From: Oxalobacteraceae bacterium UBA6704
GTDB lineage: Bacteria; Pseudomonadota; Gammaproteobacteria; Burkholderiales; Burkholderiaceae_D
Length of the DNA: 15,695 nucleotides
NCBI GenBank assembly: GCA_002454505.1
Contig: DKJA01000173.1
Span: forward strand, 1-15,695
Direction: 5' to 3'
Positions 1 through 6,144 of the stretch are shown piece by piece. The position numbers and the translations under genes are program-made. Every line of letters starts with the position of its first letter. The stretch's first letter is position 1. The notes below the pieces were generated by a model that saw nothing but the letters and a program-made list of their open reading frames with translations, was not told the origin of the DNA and did not search any database.

Positions 1-47
1 TGAACGATCCGAAGGTGGTGGCGGCTTATCTGGGTGGCGGTCACTGA
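1..47 (+). CDS. C-terminus of a LivF-like branched-chain amino-acid ABC transporter ATPase (partial)
   Basis: Only the last 14 codons and a TGA stop are inside the window; codons run from position 3 and read NDPKVVAAYLGGGH. A tail of the form (D/N)P-x-V-x-x-AYLGG, often ending in His, is characteristic of the LivF/LivG ATPases of high-affinity branched-chain amino-acid importers, with LivF the better fit. LivF is the cytoplasmic ATPase that powers uptake with LivG, LivH, LivM and a periplasmic binding protein. The identification rests on this short tail alone; no Walker or signature motif is visible here. Confidence 0.6.
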   Translation, partial: NDPKVVAAYLGGGH

Positions 48-72
48 CCCAGGGGATAATCGGCAGGCAGTA

Positions 73-97
73 GCGGGTTTGATCTATTCGCACCCGC
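73..97. repeat. Inverted repeat between livF-like gene and lysR gene
   Basis: GCGGGT at 73-78 and ACCCGC at 92-97 are perfect 6-bp arms with a 13-nt loop. The element lies 25 bp after the LivF-like stop and about 40 bp before the LysR start. It could be a weak transcription terminator, though no T-run follows, or an operator for the regulator. No function is assigned. Confidence 0.3.
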
Positions 98-138
98 ACG
101 GTATGCTTGCGCGCTCATTTCATTGATGCCGGAATCGA

Positions 139-1050
139 ATGGCAATAGACCTGATCAACGCCATGCGGTCGTTCGTGCGCGTCTACGAGACGCGCTCGTT
201 CAGCGCCGCCGGCAAGGACCTGAACCTGAGCCAGCCCTCCGTTTCGAAGGCCGTGGCGCAGCTCGAGCAGGAGCTGGGTGTGCAGCTTTTCCTGCGTTCG
301 ACGCGCGGCATCGCGCCGACCGACGCCGGGCAGAAGTTCTACGAGCACGCGATCCGCACGCTGGAGGAGGCCGACCTGGCGATCATGGCAGTCAAGGGCG
401 AGAATGCGCCGCTGACGGGAAAGCTGCGTGTGAGCGGCACCATCACGTTCATGCGGCAGCACATCATCCCGAAGCTGCCGGCATTCATGGCGCAGCATCC
501 GCGCCTCTGCGTCGACCTGCTCCTCGACGACGGCAACATCGGCCTCGTGGAAGAAGGTGTGGAAGTCGCCCTTCGCATGGGCAAGCTGGCCAGCTCCGGC
601 CTTACGGCCCGCAAGATCGGCCAGTGCCGCCGCATCGTCGTCGCGACGCCTGGCTACCTGGAAAAACACGGCACGCCCATGGCGCCGGGCGATCTGATTG
701 AGCATGCTGCCATCGTCCTGTCCCGCGGCGAGGGCGGCGACCAGATCACCTTTGCCAAGGACGGCATCCCGACCGAGGTGCTGCTTCGACCCAGGCTGCG
801 CATCAGCGCATTGGAAGGGCTTCGGGCTGCGGTATTGGCGGGCATGGGCGTGGCCGTCGCCAGCGAATGGATCCTCGAGGAAGAGCTGGACAGCGGCCAG
901 GTCGTGGAAGTCCTGGCCGGCTGGACCTTGCCGAGCCTCGACCTGTGGGCGGTGCTGACAGGCGGTGCACGCCATGCCAGCCCCCAGGCGCGCGCCTTCA
1001 TCGCGTTTGTCGAGGAGCAGCTGGCGGCAACGAGGTACGGCGTGCGCTGA
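139..1050 (+). CDS. LysR-family transcriptional regulator
   Basis: 303 aa, the usual length for a LysR-type regulator. Residues about 3-62 form the winged helix-turn-helix: the stretch SFSAAGKDLNLSQPSVSKAV followed by QLEQELGVQLFLRSTRG is the classic signature, leading into the linker helix (residues about 60-85). Residues about 90-297 fit the periplasmic-binding-protein-like effector domain. The ATG at 139 is preceded by a modest GGAA at 131-134, and HTH homology begins within a few residues of it, so this start is preferred. The gene converges with a glutathione S-transferase gene 36 bp downstream. LysR regulators usually control a divergent neighbour; here the upstream neighbour is co-directional, so the target and effector cannot be named. 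Confidence 0.93.
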   Translation: MAIDLINAMRSFVRVYETRSFSAAGKDLNLSQPSVSKAVAQLEQELGVQLFLRSTRGIAPTDAGQKFYEHAIRTLEEADLAIMAVKGENAPLTGKLRVSGTITFMRQHIIPKLPAFMAQHPRLCVDLLLDDGNIGLVEEGVEVALRMGKLASSGLTARKIGQCRRIVVATPGYLEKHGTPMAPGDLIEHAAIVLSRGEGGDQITFAKDGIPTEVLLRPRLRISALEGLRAAVLAGMGVAVASEWILEEELDSGQVVEVLAGWTLPSLDLWAVLTGGARHASPQARAFIAFVEEQLAATRYGVR

Positions 1051-1086
1051 AGGATGAGCCAGGACATTCCGAACGGCCGGTGGGCA

Positions 1087-1755
1087 TCAGAAGGTGAGGC
1101 CGATGGCGTTCAGGAACGTATCCATCCGATCGTCCAGATCGCGCCTGGTTTGTGCCCATGCCGGCACCGTCTCCAGCAGACGCTGCTGCCATGCCCAAAG
1201 ATTGGGGAACTCGGCGAAGGGCGCCTTGGTCCGGAAGACCTGGGAGAACGGTGCCGCGATATCGATGTCGGCCAGCGTCAGTTCGTCGCCGACGATGAAT
1301 TGCCGGTTCGCGAGATGAGCGTCGAGGACGGCAGCCGCCGACCGCATGTTCTTGAGCAGAAGACCGACGATGGCAGGGTCCTCGATCTGCGCCATGGCGC
1401 GGCCGGCGACCCGCTGGTCGAACAGCAGCGTGGCGAAGACGCGCCACTGCTCGCCGGACCAGAACATCCACTGCAGCACTTCGTAGCGCTCACGTGCACT
1501 CCTGCCCAGCAGCGGCGAGTTGGCCTTCTCGGCAAGGTAGATGTTGATTGCGGACGCTTCCCAGATGAGCGTGTCGCCATCCTGCAGCACCGGTGTCAGC
1601 CCATGGGGATTGAGCTTCAGGAACGCCGGCGTATGGCTTTCGCCCTTGAACAGATCGACATTCACGCGCTCGATATCGATGCCCATGATTTTTGCAGCCG
1701 CAGCGACGCGACGATAACTGCCGGAACCGAGGTCGCCGTAAATTTTGATGGTCAT
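1087..1755 (-). CDS. Glutathione S-transferase family protein
   Basis: 222 aa from the ATG at 1755. An in-frame extension to 1866 is possible, but its 37 residues are unlike a GST, whereas MTIKIYGDLGSGSYRRV is a typical GST amino terminus. An AAGAG at about -7 supports this start. Residues 1-77 are the thioredoxin-fold glutathione-binding domain: Ser11/Ser13 lie at the usual catalytic site, NPHGLTPVL holds the cis-proline (Pro55), and EAS at 66-68 binds the glutathione gamma-glutamyl group. Residues about 85-210 are the helical C-terminal domain, with LTLADIDIA as its N-capping box. Cytosolic GSTs conjugate glutathione to electrophiles or act in ring-cleavage isomerisation and reductive dehalogenation; the substrate is unknown. 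It converges with the LysR gene and has no co-directional partner. Confidence 0.93.
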   Translation of the reverse strand: MTIKIYGDLGSGSYRRVAAAAKIMGIDIERVNVDLFKGESHTPAFLKLNPHGLTPVLQDGDTLIWEASAINIYLAEKANSPLLGRSARERYEVLQWMFWSGEQWRVFATLLFDQRVAGRAMAQIEDPAIVGLLLKNMRSAAAVLDAHLANRQFIVGDELTLADIDIAAPFSQVFRTKAPFAEFPNLWAWQQRLLETVPAWAQTRRDLDDRMDTFLNAIGLTF

Positions 1756-1917
1756 GGTATTACTCTTGAAAGTAGATGTTGGTTTCGTCAAATGAGCGTC
1801 ACTGGTTGTGGCGCAGGACGAAAGATATCCGCCGGCGGGCTGCGGCAGAAGAGCCCTGCAGGGCATGACACTTATGCGAATGGAGAATGGGCGTGGGCAT
1901 GCCGGCCGGGCGCCGGC

Positions 1918-1989
1918 CTAATCCGGCACGTGAATCTTTGCTTTCACGTGCTTCAGGGTCGCGACAATGGTGAACGTGACGACCGTCAG
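1918..1989 (-). pseudogene. Orphan 3' end of a DUF817 gene (displaced or duplicated fragment)
   Basis: Read on the minus strand, 1989-1918 is 23 codons plus TAG: LTVVTFTIVATLKHVKAKI then HVPD. It matches the last 23 residues of the intact DUF817 protein ending at 4258, with 20 of 23 residues identical. At DNA level 63 of 72 bases match. Four codon differences are silent, three change residues (V to T, M to V, N to T), there is no indel, and both copies use the same TAG stop. That pattern indicates divergence as coding sequence rather than a fresh slippage copy. No start codon or upstream DUF817 sequence is attached; the match stops about 16 bp from the sugar dehydrogenase stop codon. It is a remnant, not a functional gene. 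Confidence 0.85.
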
Positions 1990-1990
1990 C
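1918..1990. repeat. Left copy of a 73-bp direct repeat flanking the sugar dehydrogenase gene
   Basis: This segment is repeated in the same orientation at 4258-4330, offset exactly 2340 bp, with 9 mismatches. Inside it, GCACGTGAA (1926-1934) and TTCACGTGC (1943-1951) are perfect 9-bp inverted arms around an 8-nt spacer. Similarity is lost from 1991 toward the dehydrogenase gene, and is weak beyond the stop codon on the other side. Confidence 0.85.
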
Positions 1991-1999
1991 CACTGACGG
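1983..1999. repeat. Perfect hairpin after the sugar dehydrogenase stop codon
   Basis: CCGTCAG-CCA-CTGACGG is a 7-bp perfect inverted repeat with a 3-nt loop. It lies 6 bp beyond the dehydrogenase stop and spans the exact edge of the repeated DUF817 end. In the gene's direction the hairpin is not followed by a T-run, so it is at best a Rho-assisted or RNA-stabilising structure rather than a canonical intrinsic terminator. Confidence 0.5.
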
Positions 2000-2005
2000 C
2001 ATCGC

Positions 2006-4096
2006 TCACGGTTTCAGCATCACCTTGAAAATCTCGGTATCCGTGTTGTTCGGGATGCTGTCCTTGTCGCCCGCGGCGTCGCTGCTGGTCATCCACAAAT
2101 TGCCGTCGATGGAGGGTTCCACCGTGCGCAGCCGGCCGTAGGTGCCGACGAAGAACTGGCGGACATTGGCCAGGCCGGTGCCGCGGATCTCGCTGCGATA
2201 CAGGCGTTCGCCTGCCAGGCAGGCGATGTACAGCGAATCGCGAACGATTGCGATGCCGCTGCATGATCCGTCCGTATTGCGGTAGGTATATTTGGGCGCG
2301 ATATAACCTGGCGTTGCACAGCCGGTGCCGGAGCGTGACAGGATGCCTTCGCAGGCGGGCCAGCCATAGTTGCCGCCTTTTATGATCAGGTTGGTTTCGT
2401 CCTGCGAATCGCCGAACTCCTGTTCCCACAAACGGCCGAGCGAGTCGAATGCCAATCCCTGCGGGTTGCGATGGCCGTAGCTCCACACATGGTTTCCAAA
2501 CGGATTGTCGGCCGGGACGGTGCCGTCCGGATTGAGCCGCAGCACCTTGCCCGAGAGATGCTGAATGTCCTGCGCATAAGCGCCGTTCTGGGCGTCGCCC
2601 GTGGTGGCATACAGTTTGCCGTCCGGGCCGAAGCGCAGGCGCCCGCCATTGTGGAACTTGTTACGTCCCATGCCTTTCAGCAGTACCTGAAGGGATGCAG
2701 GATTCAGCGTGCCATCCTGGTAACGGACGCGGACGATGCGGTTGTCCGTCGGGCTGGTGTGATAGATGTACAACCAGGGGTCCTGGTCCGGGAATCCCGG
2801 CGGTATGGCCAGCCCGAGCAGCCCGCCTTCGCCATCGGTACCCTGGACATTCGGGATGACGCCCAGGCTTTCCCTGACGCCGGTAACCGGATTCAGCGCG
2901 ATGATGTCCTGCGCATCGCGGCGGCTGTAAAGCACTGTGCCGTCCGGCAGGGCGACCAGGCCCCAGGGAATATCCGTATCGTTCGCCATCGACTCCGCCG
3001 AGCAGATCGCGTCGGTGCAGGCACTGCCGGAAGTCAGGGACAAGGCCGGCCCGCGGGGCGAGACATTGCCCTGCGCATCGCGTGCAGCAAGCGCGTACTG
3101 GTAGGTCGTGTTGGCGGCGAGCCCGGCGTCAGTGTAGCCGAGTGTGCCGGTCGTGCCGACCGGCGCGTTGTCGCGATAGATGTCGTAGGCCACCACTGCG
3201 ACGTTGTCGGTGGCGGCAGTCCAGTTCAAGGTGGCCGTGGTGCCGGCAACCGTTCCACGCAAGCCCGTCGGCGTGGATGGTGGCTGCGTGTCTGCCTGGC
3301 ATTGCGGTATGTTCACCCGCAGCGACGTGCTGGCCTGCGAGACATTGCCTGCAGCGTCGCGGGCGTTGACGTACACGCCCCAGCTTGCCCCCGGCACCAG
3401 CACGAGCTGGGCAGTGAGCGTGCTGCCGCCGACCGTGCCGAGTGCCTGCCCGTCGCGATAGATGTCGTAATAGGCCACGCCGACGTTGTCGGTCGATGCC
3501 GTCCAGCGCAGCGTGGCGGAGCGGCAGGCCAGCGCACTGATCGCGAGGTTGCGCGGCGGTGTCGGCGCTTGCGTATCGGCTGGCGGAGGCGCCGTCTCGC
3601 CCACGGACCATTGCTGGTGGGTCGTCCCTTCGCATGGCCACGTATCGATCCCTGTCAGGTTGGCCGTGCCTGCGCCCCGCACCGTCAGGCATAGACCGGA
3701 ATTCGGATTGACGATGGTGTTATCCGGCCTCAGTGTCCATTTTTGATTCGGCCCCCCATGACAAGTATATGACTGGACGATCGCCTGCGGCCGGGTGCTC
3801 CCACCGGTAATGTCGAGGCAGCGGGTACCCCCCAGGGTGCGCAGTTCTCCGGCGGCAGTAAATTCCCATTGCTGGTTGGCTCCACCATGGCAGTCGTAGA
3901 TGATCGCGGGAGTACGAGGCTCCGGGCTGCCCTTGCTGACGTCCAGGCAACGTTGTGAGCTGGCGCTGACGAGCGTTGCAGAAGGGGCCGCATGCACCGG
4001 CATGGCTGCCGCTGCGCCGAGGCCGACAATGGCATAAAGCGCCGGGTGACGGCTGGCATCGAGGGTTGCAGCAAGCCTGTCCGGGAAATATCGCAT
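2006..4096 (-). CDS. Secreted PQQ-dependent sugar dehydrogenase with ricin-type lectin and two fibronectin III domains
   Basis: 696 aa. A GAGGG ribosome-binding site lies about 8 nt upstream of the ATG at 4096. Residues 1-36 look like a signal peptide with an AMPVHA|AP cleavage site. Residues about 38-165 form a ricin-type beta-trefoil with the three expected QxW motifs (NQQW 74-77, NQKW 117-120, HQQW 160-163) and paired cysteines. Residues about 176-262 and 273-355 are two related FnIII modules (shared TDNV...YDIYRD and ARDA.GNVS). Residues about 370-696 are a soluble glucose/aldose dehydrogenase beta-propeller: FHNGGRLRFGPDGKLY holds the likely catalytic base His482, GHRNPQGLAFD is at 541-551, and DETNLIIKGGNYGWP at 566-580. 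Members oxidise sugars to lactones with PQQ in the periplasm or outside the cell. The lectin and FnIII modules suggest action on polysaccharide-bound sugars (inference). The gene lies between two copies of the end of the DUF817 gene. Confidence 0.9.
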   Translation of the reverse strand: MRYFPDRLAATLDASRHPALYAIVGLGAAAAMPVHAAPSATLVSASSQRCLDVSKGSPEPRTPAIIYDCHGGANQQWEFTAAGELRTLGGTRCLDITGGSTRPQAIVQSYTCHGGPNQKWTLRPDNTIVNPNSGLCLTVRGAGTANLTGIDTWPCEGTTHQQWSVGETAPPPADTQAPTPPRNLAISALACRSATLRWTASTDNVGVAYYDIYRDGQALGTVGGSTLTAQLVLVPGASWGVYVNARDAAGNVSQASTSLRVNIPQCQADTQPPSTPTGLRGTVAGTTATLNWTAATDNVAVVAYDIYRDNAPVGTTGTLGYTDAGLAANTTYQYALAARDAQGNVSPRGPALSLTSGSACTDAICSAESMANDTDIPWGLVALPDGTVLYSRRDAQDIIALNPVTGVRESLGVIPNVQGTDGEGGLLGLAIPPGFPDQDPWLYIYHTSPTDNRIVRVRYQDGTLNPASLQVLLKGMGRNKFHNGGRLRFGPDGKLYATTGDAQNGAYAQDIQHLSGKVLRLNPDGTVPADNPFGNHVWSYGHRNPQGLAFDSLGRLWEQEFGDSQDETNLIIKGGNYGWPACEGILSRSGTGCATPGYIAPKYTYRNTDGSCSGIAIVRDSLYIACLAGERLYRSEIRGTGLANVRQFFVGTYGRLRTVEPSIDGNLWMTSSDAAGDKDSIPNNTDTEIFKVMLKP

Positions 4097-4188
4097 TGAT
4101 TTGCCCTCATGACTTCGATGGGTACGACACGAGCGAGCAACGTTAGCACATTGTGAAGCAACATGTGGTTACGGTAGATTGAGCCCGT

Positions 4189-4219
4189 CAGCAGGCTGCT
4201 GGGCGCAATTAAATTGCGC
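4189..4219. repeat. Two abutting palindromes upstream of the sugar dehydrogenase gene
   Basis: CAGCAG-G-CTGCTG at 4189-4201 and GCGCAATT-A-AATTGCGC at 4203-4219 are both perfect palindromes around a single centre base, one nucleotide apart. They sit 93-123 bp upstream of the dehydrogenase start and about 40 bp after the DUF817 stop. They could be a double operator for the dehydrogenase, or stem-loops ending the DUF817 transcript. Neither is followed by a T-run on the minus strand, so an intrinsic terminator is not well supported. Confidence 0.5.
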
Positions 4220-4257
4220 AATAGGCAAGCTGTCGCGCAGCCCTGTGTCCGGCCTGC

Positions 4258-4330
4258 CTAATCCGGCACGTGAATCTTCGCTTTCACGTGCTTCAGGTTT
4301 GCGACGATCGTGAACGTCATGACCACCAGC
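4258..4330. repeat. Right copy of the 73-bp direct repeat, inside the 3' end of the intact DUF817 gene
   Basis: This is the counterpart of 1918-1990. The inverted 9-bp arms lie at 4266-4274 and 4283-4291 and are identical in both copies. The 8-nt spacer differs by one base (TCTTCGCT here, TCTTTGCT in the left copy). The arms encode two His-Val pairs (CACGTG) near the C-terminus, so coding constraint could also explain their preservation. Confidence 0.85.
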
Positions 4331-5097
4331 AGCGACCACGCACTCCACTTGCTCACGTGGACGGCGGACCACGCGCCCAGCTGGTTCGGATAGCGCCACA
4401 CGCCCATCAGCGTGCCGAGATTTTCCGCCAGCCAGATGAAGAAGCCGATCAGCACGAACGCCAGCAGCAACGGCATCTGCCGGTCGCGGTCCAGCGGGCG
4501 GAAGATCACCGTGGTGCGCGCATACAGCCCCAGCGCGCAGGCGGCCAGGTACCAGCGATAGTCGCCGATGTAGTGGTGGGTGTAGAAATTCGCGTAGATC
4601 AGGATCGCGATCAGCGCCGCCATCCAGTACGGCGGATGGTGCCGGATGCGCAGGTCGAACAGGCGCCATGCCTGGATGATGTAGCTGCCCACCGCCGCGT
4701 ACATGAAGCCGGAAAACAGCGGCACGCCGAACAGCTTGGTGTAGCCGAAGTCCGGGTAGCTCCACGAGCCGATGTGGCCCGATGTCTTGAATGCTTCGAG
4801 CGCGAAGCCGATCACGTGGAACAGGCCGATGGACTTCACTTCGTCCCACGTTTCCAGTTTCGCGGCCAGCATCCAGGCCTGGATTGCCAGCGCGACGGCC
4901 AGCAGCACGTCGTAACGGGGCACGCCCAGCACGCCGGTGCGCGGCACGCAGAACACGGCCAGGAAGAACAGCCCGGCAAACAGGCAGGCGCGCGCTTCCT
5001 TGATGCCGAAGTACAGAAACTCGATGGCCGGCCGGTGCGCGGCGCGCAAGGCGCGCGGTTGCGCGTCGGTCAGGTGGGCATCCAGTGCGGCCAGCAT
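4258..5097 (-). CDS. DUF817 family integral membrane protein (YoaT-like)
   Basis: 279 aa. Roughly seven or eight hydrophobic segments cover residues about 35 to 260, with family-typical polar motifs between them: HVIGFALEAFKTSGHIGSW, the SYPDFGYTKLFGVPLFSGFMY stretch, THHYIGDYRWYL and WRYPNQ. These match the DUF817 family (Bacillus YoaT type), which has no established biochemical role; the conserved His, Tyr and Trp residues near membrane ends hint at a binding or catalytic site (inference). The ATG at 5097 is 15 bp after the DUF2288 stop; its ribosome-binding site is weak (GAGG about 13 nt upstream), fitting translational coupling. The last 24 codons are duplicated at 1918-1989 beyond the dehydrogenase gene. 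The gene appears to be the last of a four-gene minus-strand operon headed by a toxin-antitoxin pair. Confidence 0.85.
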   Translation of the reverse strand: MLAALDAHLTDAQPRALRAAHRPAIEFLYFGIKEARACLFAGLFFLAVFCVPRTGVLGVPRYDVLLAVALAIQAWMLAAKLETWDEVKSIGLFHVIGFALEAFKTSGHIGSWSYPDFGYTKLFGVPLFSGFMYAAVGSYIIQAWRLFDLRIRHHPPYWMAALIAILIYANFYTHHYIGDYRWYLAACALGLYARTTVIFRPLDRDRQMPLLLAFVLIGFFIWLAENLGTLMGVWRYPNQLGAWSAVHVSKWSAWSLLVVMTFTIVANLKHVKAKIHVPD

Positions 5098-5112
5098 CTT
5101 GGTGACGCAGCC

Positions 5113-5430
5113 TCAGTGGCGACGTTTTTCCTGCTGCACGATGATGAACGGGCTGACCACGCACGCCCACAGTGCAGCATCAATGGCCAGCCATTCCTGC
5201 GCCTGGCTGTCGGACACCTTGGCGATCTGGCCGGCGGCCATCCACTGGCTGACGCTGGCCTTGTCGTCGTGCGAGATGCGTACGGCCACTTCGACGAGGT
5301 CCAGCTCGTCCGCGACCCACACCACGTTGCCGGAGGCGAAATGGCGCACCAGCTCCGTCCATGGCAGGCGCGCCGTTTCGCGGTTGACCTTGGTGCGCAG
5401 GTCGGTGTCTTTGTCGGGATTCGTTTGCAT
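5113..5430 (-). CDS. DUF2288 family protein
   Basis: 105 aa, cytosolic, no signal peptide or membrane segment. The layout fits the DUF2288 family, which is about 100 aa: an early LRTKVNRETARLPWTELVRHFASG, then VVWVADELDLVEVAVRI, a central DKASVSQWMAAGQIAKVSDSQA, and a C-terminal AIDAALWACVVSPFIIVQ. The function of the family is unknown. The start is 12 nt after the stop of the RES toxin gene and the stop is 15 nt before the DUF817 start, so co-transcription with both is very likely. The ribosome-binding site is weak (AAAGA about 10 nt upstream). Confidence 0.85.
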   Translation of the reverse strand: MQTNPDKDTDLRTKVNRETARLPWTELVRHFASGNVVWVADELDLVEVAVRISHDDKASVSQWMAAGQIAKVSDSQAQEWLAIDAALWACVVSPFIIVQQEKRRH

Positions 5431-5442
5431 TGCTTGCTATCT

Positions 5443-6144
5443 TTACTGGGTTGCGGGAATCGGCTCGACCAGCGGGGTCGGGCTGCCCTGCCATGTTAAC
5501 CGATAGGCCGTGCCTTTGCGAACGTTGCCGACGAGGGCGGGGCGGAAGCACGCCAGGTTCGTCCCGCCGGGCCGCCGCACGCTGGGGAAGATGATGCCGG
5601 TGGCGCCGCCAGCCAGCAGCCGTTCGGCCAGCAGCTGCGATTCCACGTAGCTGTCCGGCGCCAGGCAGGGTGCAAAGGCAGGCAGGTCGCGAATGTCGTG
5701 GAACTGGGCCGTGAAATCGGCCAGCATGGCCTGGTAGCTGACGCTGTCGTCGAAGCGGTCGATTTCCGCGTATTCGACGGTTTTATGGAAGATGATCTCG
5801 GCCAGCGCCGTGTCGGCATCGAACGCGCAGTACCAGACGCCGCGGTCGCCGCCGTTGAAGCGGGCGCCTTCCGGGCGTGGATAAGTGAATGCGGCATTGA
5901 CGATGCGGTAGTTCGGCACGTGGAACAGCAGCTCGTCGATGCCGATGCCGGTCGCGCGGCCCAGCTCCGCCTGCAGGCGCGCGTTGGTAGCGTTGTCCAG
6001 GTCGAACAGGTCGGCCAGCTCGGCTTCGTCATCGGCCAGCGGGGACAGTACGGAGTCTTCCACGTCGGCGAAGCGCGACTGGATCAGGCGGACGGTGTCG
6101 AACTGGCGCAGCAGGCGCAGCGGCGGTACGATGGACAGGCCCAA
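5443..6144 (-). CDS. RES-domain toxin (NAD+ phosphorylase/hydrolase family)
   Basis: 233 aa. RES domains of the MbcT/ParT/Xre-RES type resemble ADP-ribosyltransferases and act as toxins by degrading NAD+ or modifying a target. The signature residues are present: Arg95 in GARFN, Tyr105 in GVWYCAFD, Glu116 in ALAEIIFH and Ser188 in IIFPSVRRPGG, followed by NLACFRP. The reading frame opens with a TTG at 6144 directly after the antitoxin TAG (6145-6147), with no spacer; no ATG or GTG lies nearby, and homologous sequence (VPPLRLLRQFDTVRLIQSRF) begins within the first residues, so TTG is the likely start. The GGGGG at the end of the antitoxin gene can serve as ribosome-binding site, implying translational coupling. 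Two further genes follow at 12 and 15 nt. The enzyme looks intact; activity is not shown. Confidence 0.92.
   Translation of the reverse strand: MGLSIVPPLRLLRQFDTVRLIQSRFADVEDSVLSPLADDEAELADLFDLDNATNARLQAELGRATGIGIDELLFHVPNYRIVNAAFTYPRPEGARFNGGDRGVWYCAFDADTALAEIIFHKTVEYAEIDRFDDSVSYQAMLADFTAQFHDIRDLPAFAPCLAPDSYVESQLLAERLLAGGATGIIFPSVRRPGGTNLACFRPALVGNVRKGTAYRLTWQGSPTPLVEPIPATQ

Noticed and set aside
139..1755. The LysR protein as regulator of the neighbouring GST gene
   Set aside because: The genes converge, so the regulator's own upstream region is not shared with gst, and no matching operator pair was seen. Adjacency alone does not support the link.
1901..1917. GC-rich inverted repeat (GCCGGC twice, 5-nt loop) as a transcription terminator after the DUF817 fragment
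   Set aside because: GCCGGC is self-complementary and frequent in GC-rich DNA, and no T-run follows on either strand.
1054..2028. A plus-strand frame opposite the GST gene and running over the DUF817 fragment
   Set aside because: The minus strand encodes a complete GST with its glutathione-site residues; the plus-strand translation is a composition-biased shadow.
2471..3694. A 407-codon plus-strand frame inside the sugar dehydrogenase gene
   Set aside because: It is antisense to conserved FnIII and propeller sequence and lacks any motif of its own.
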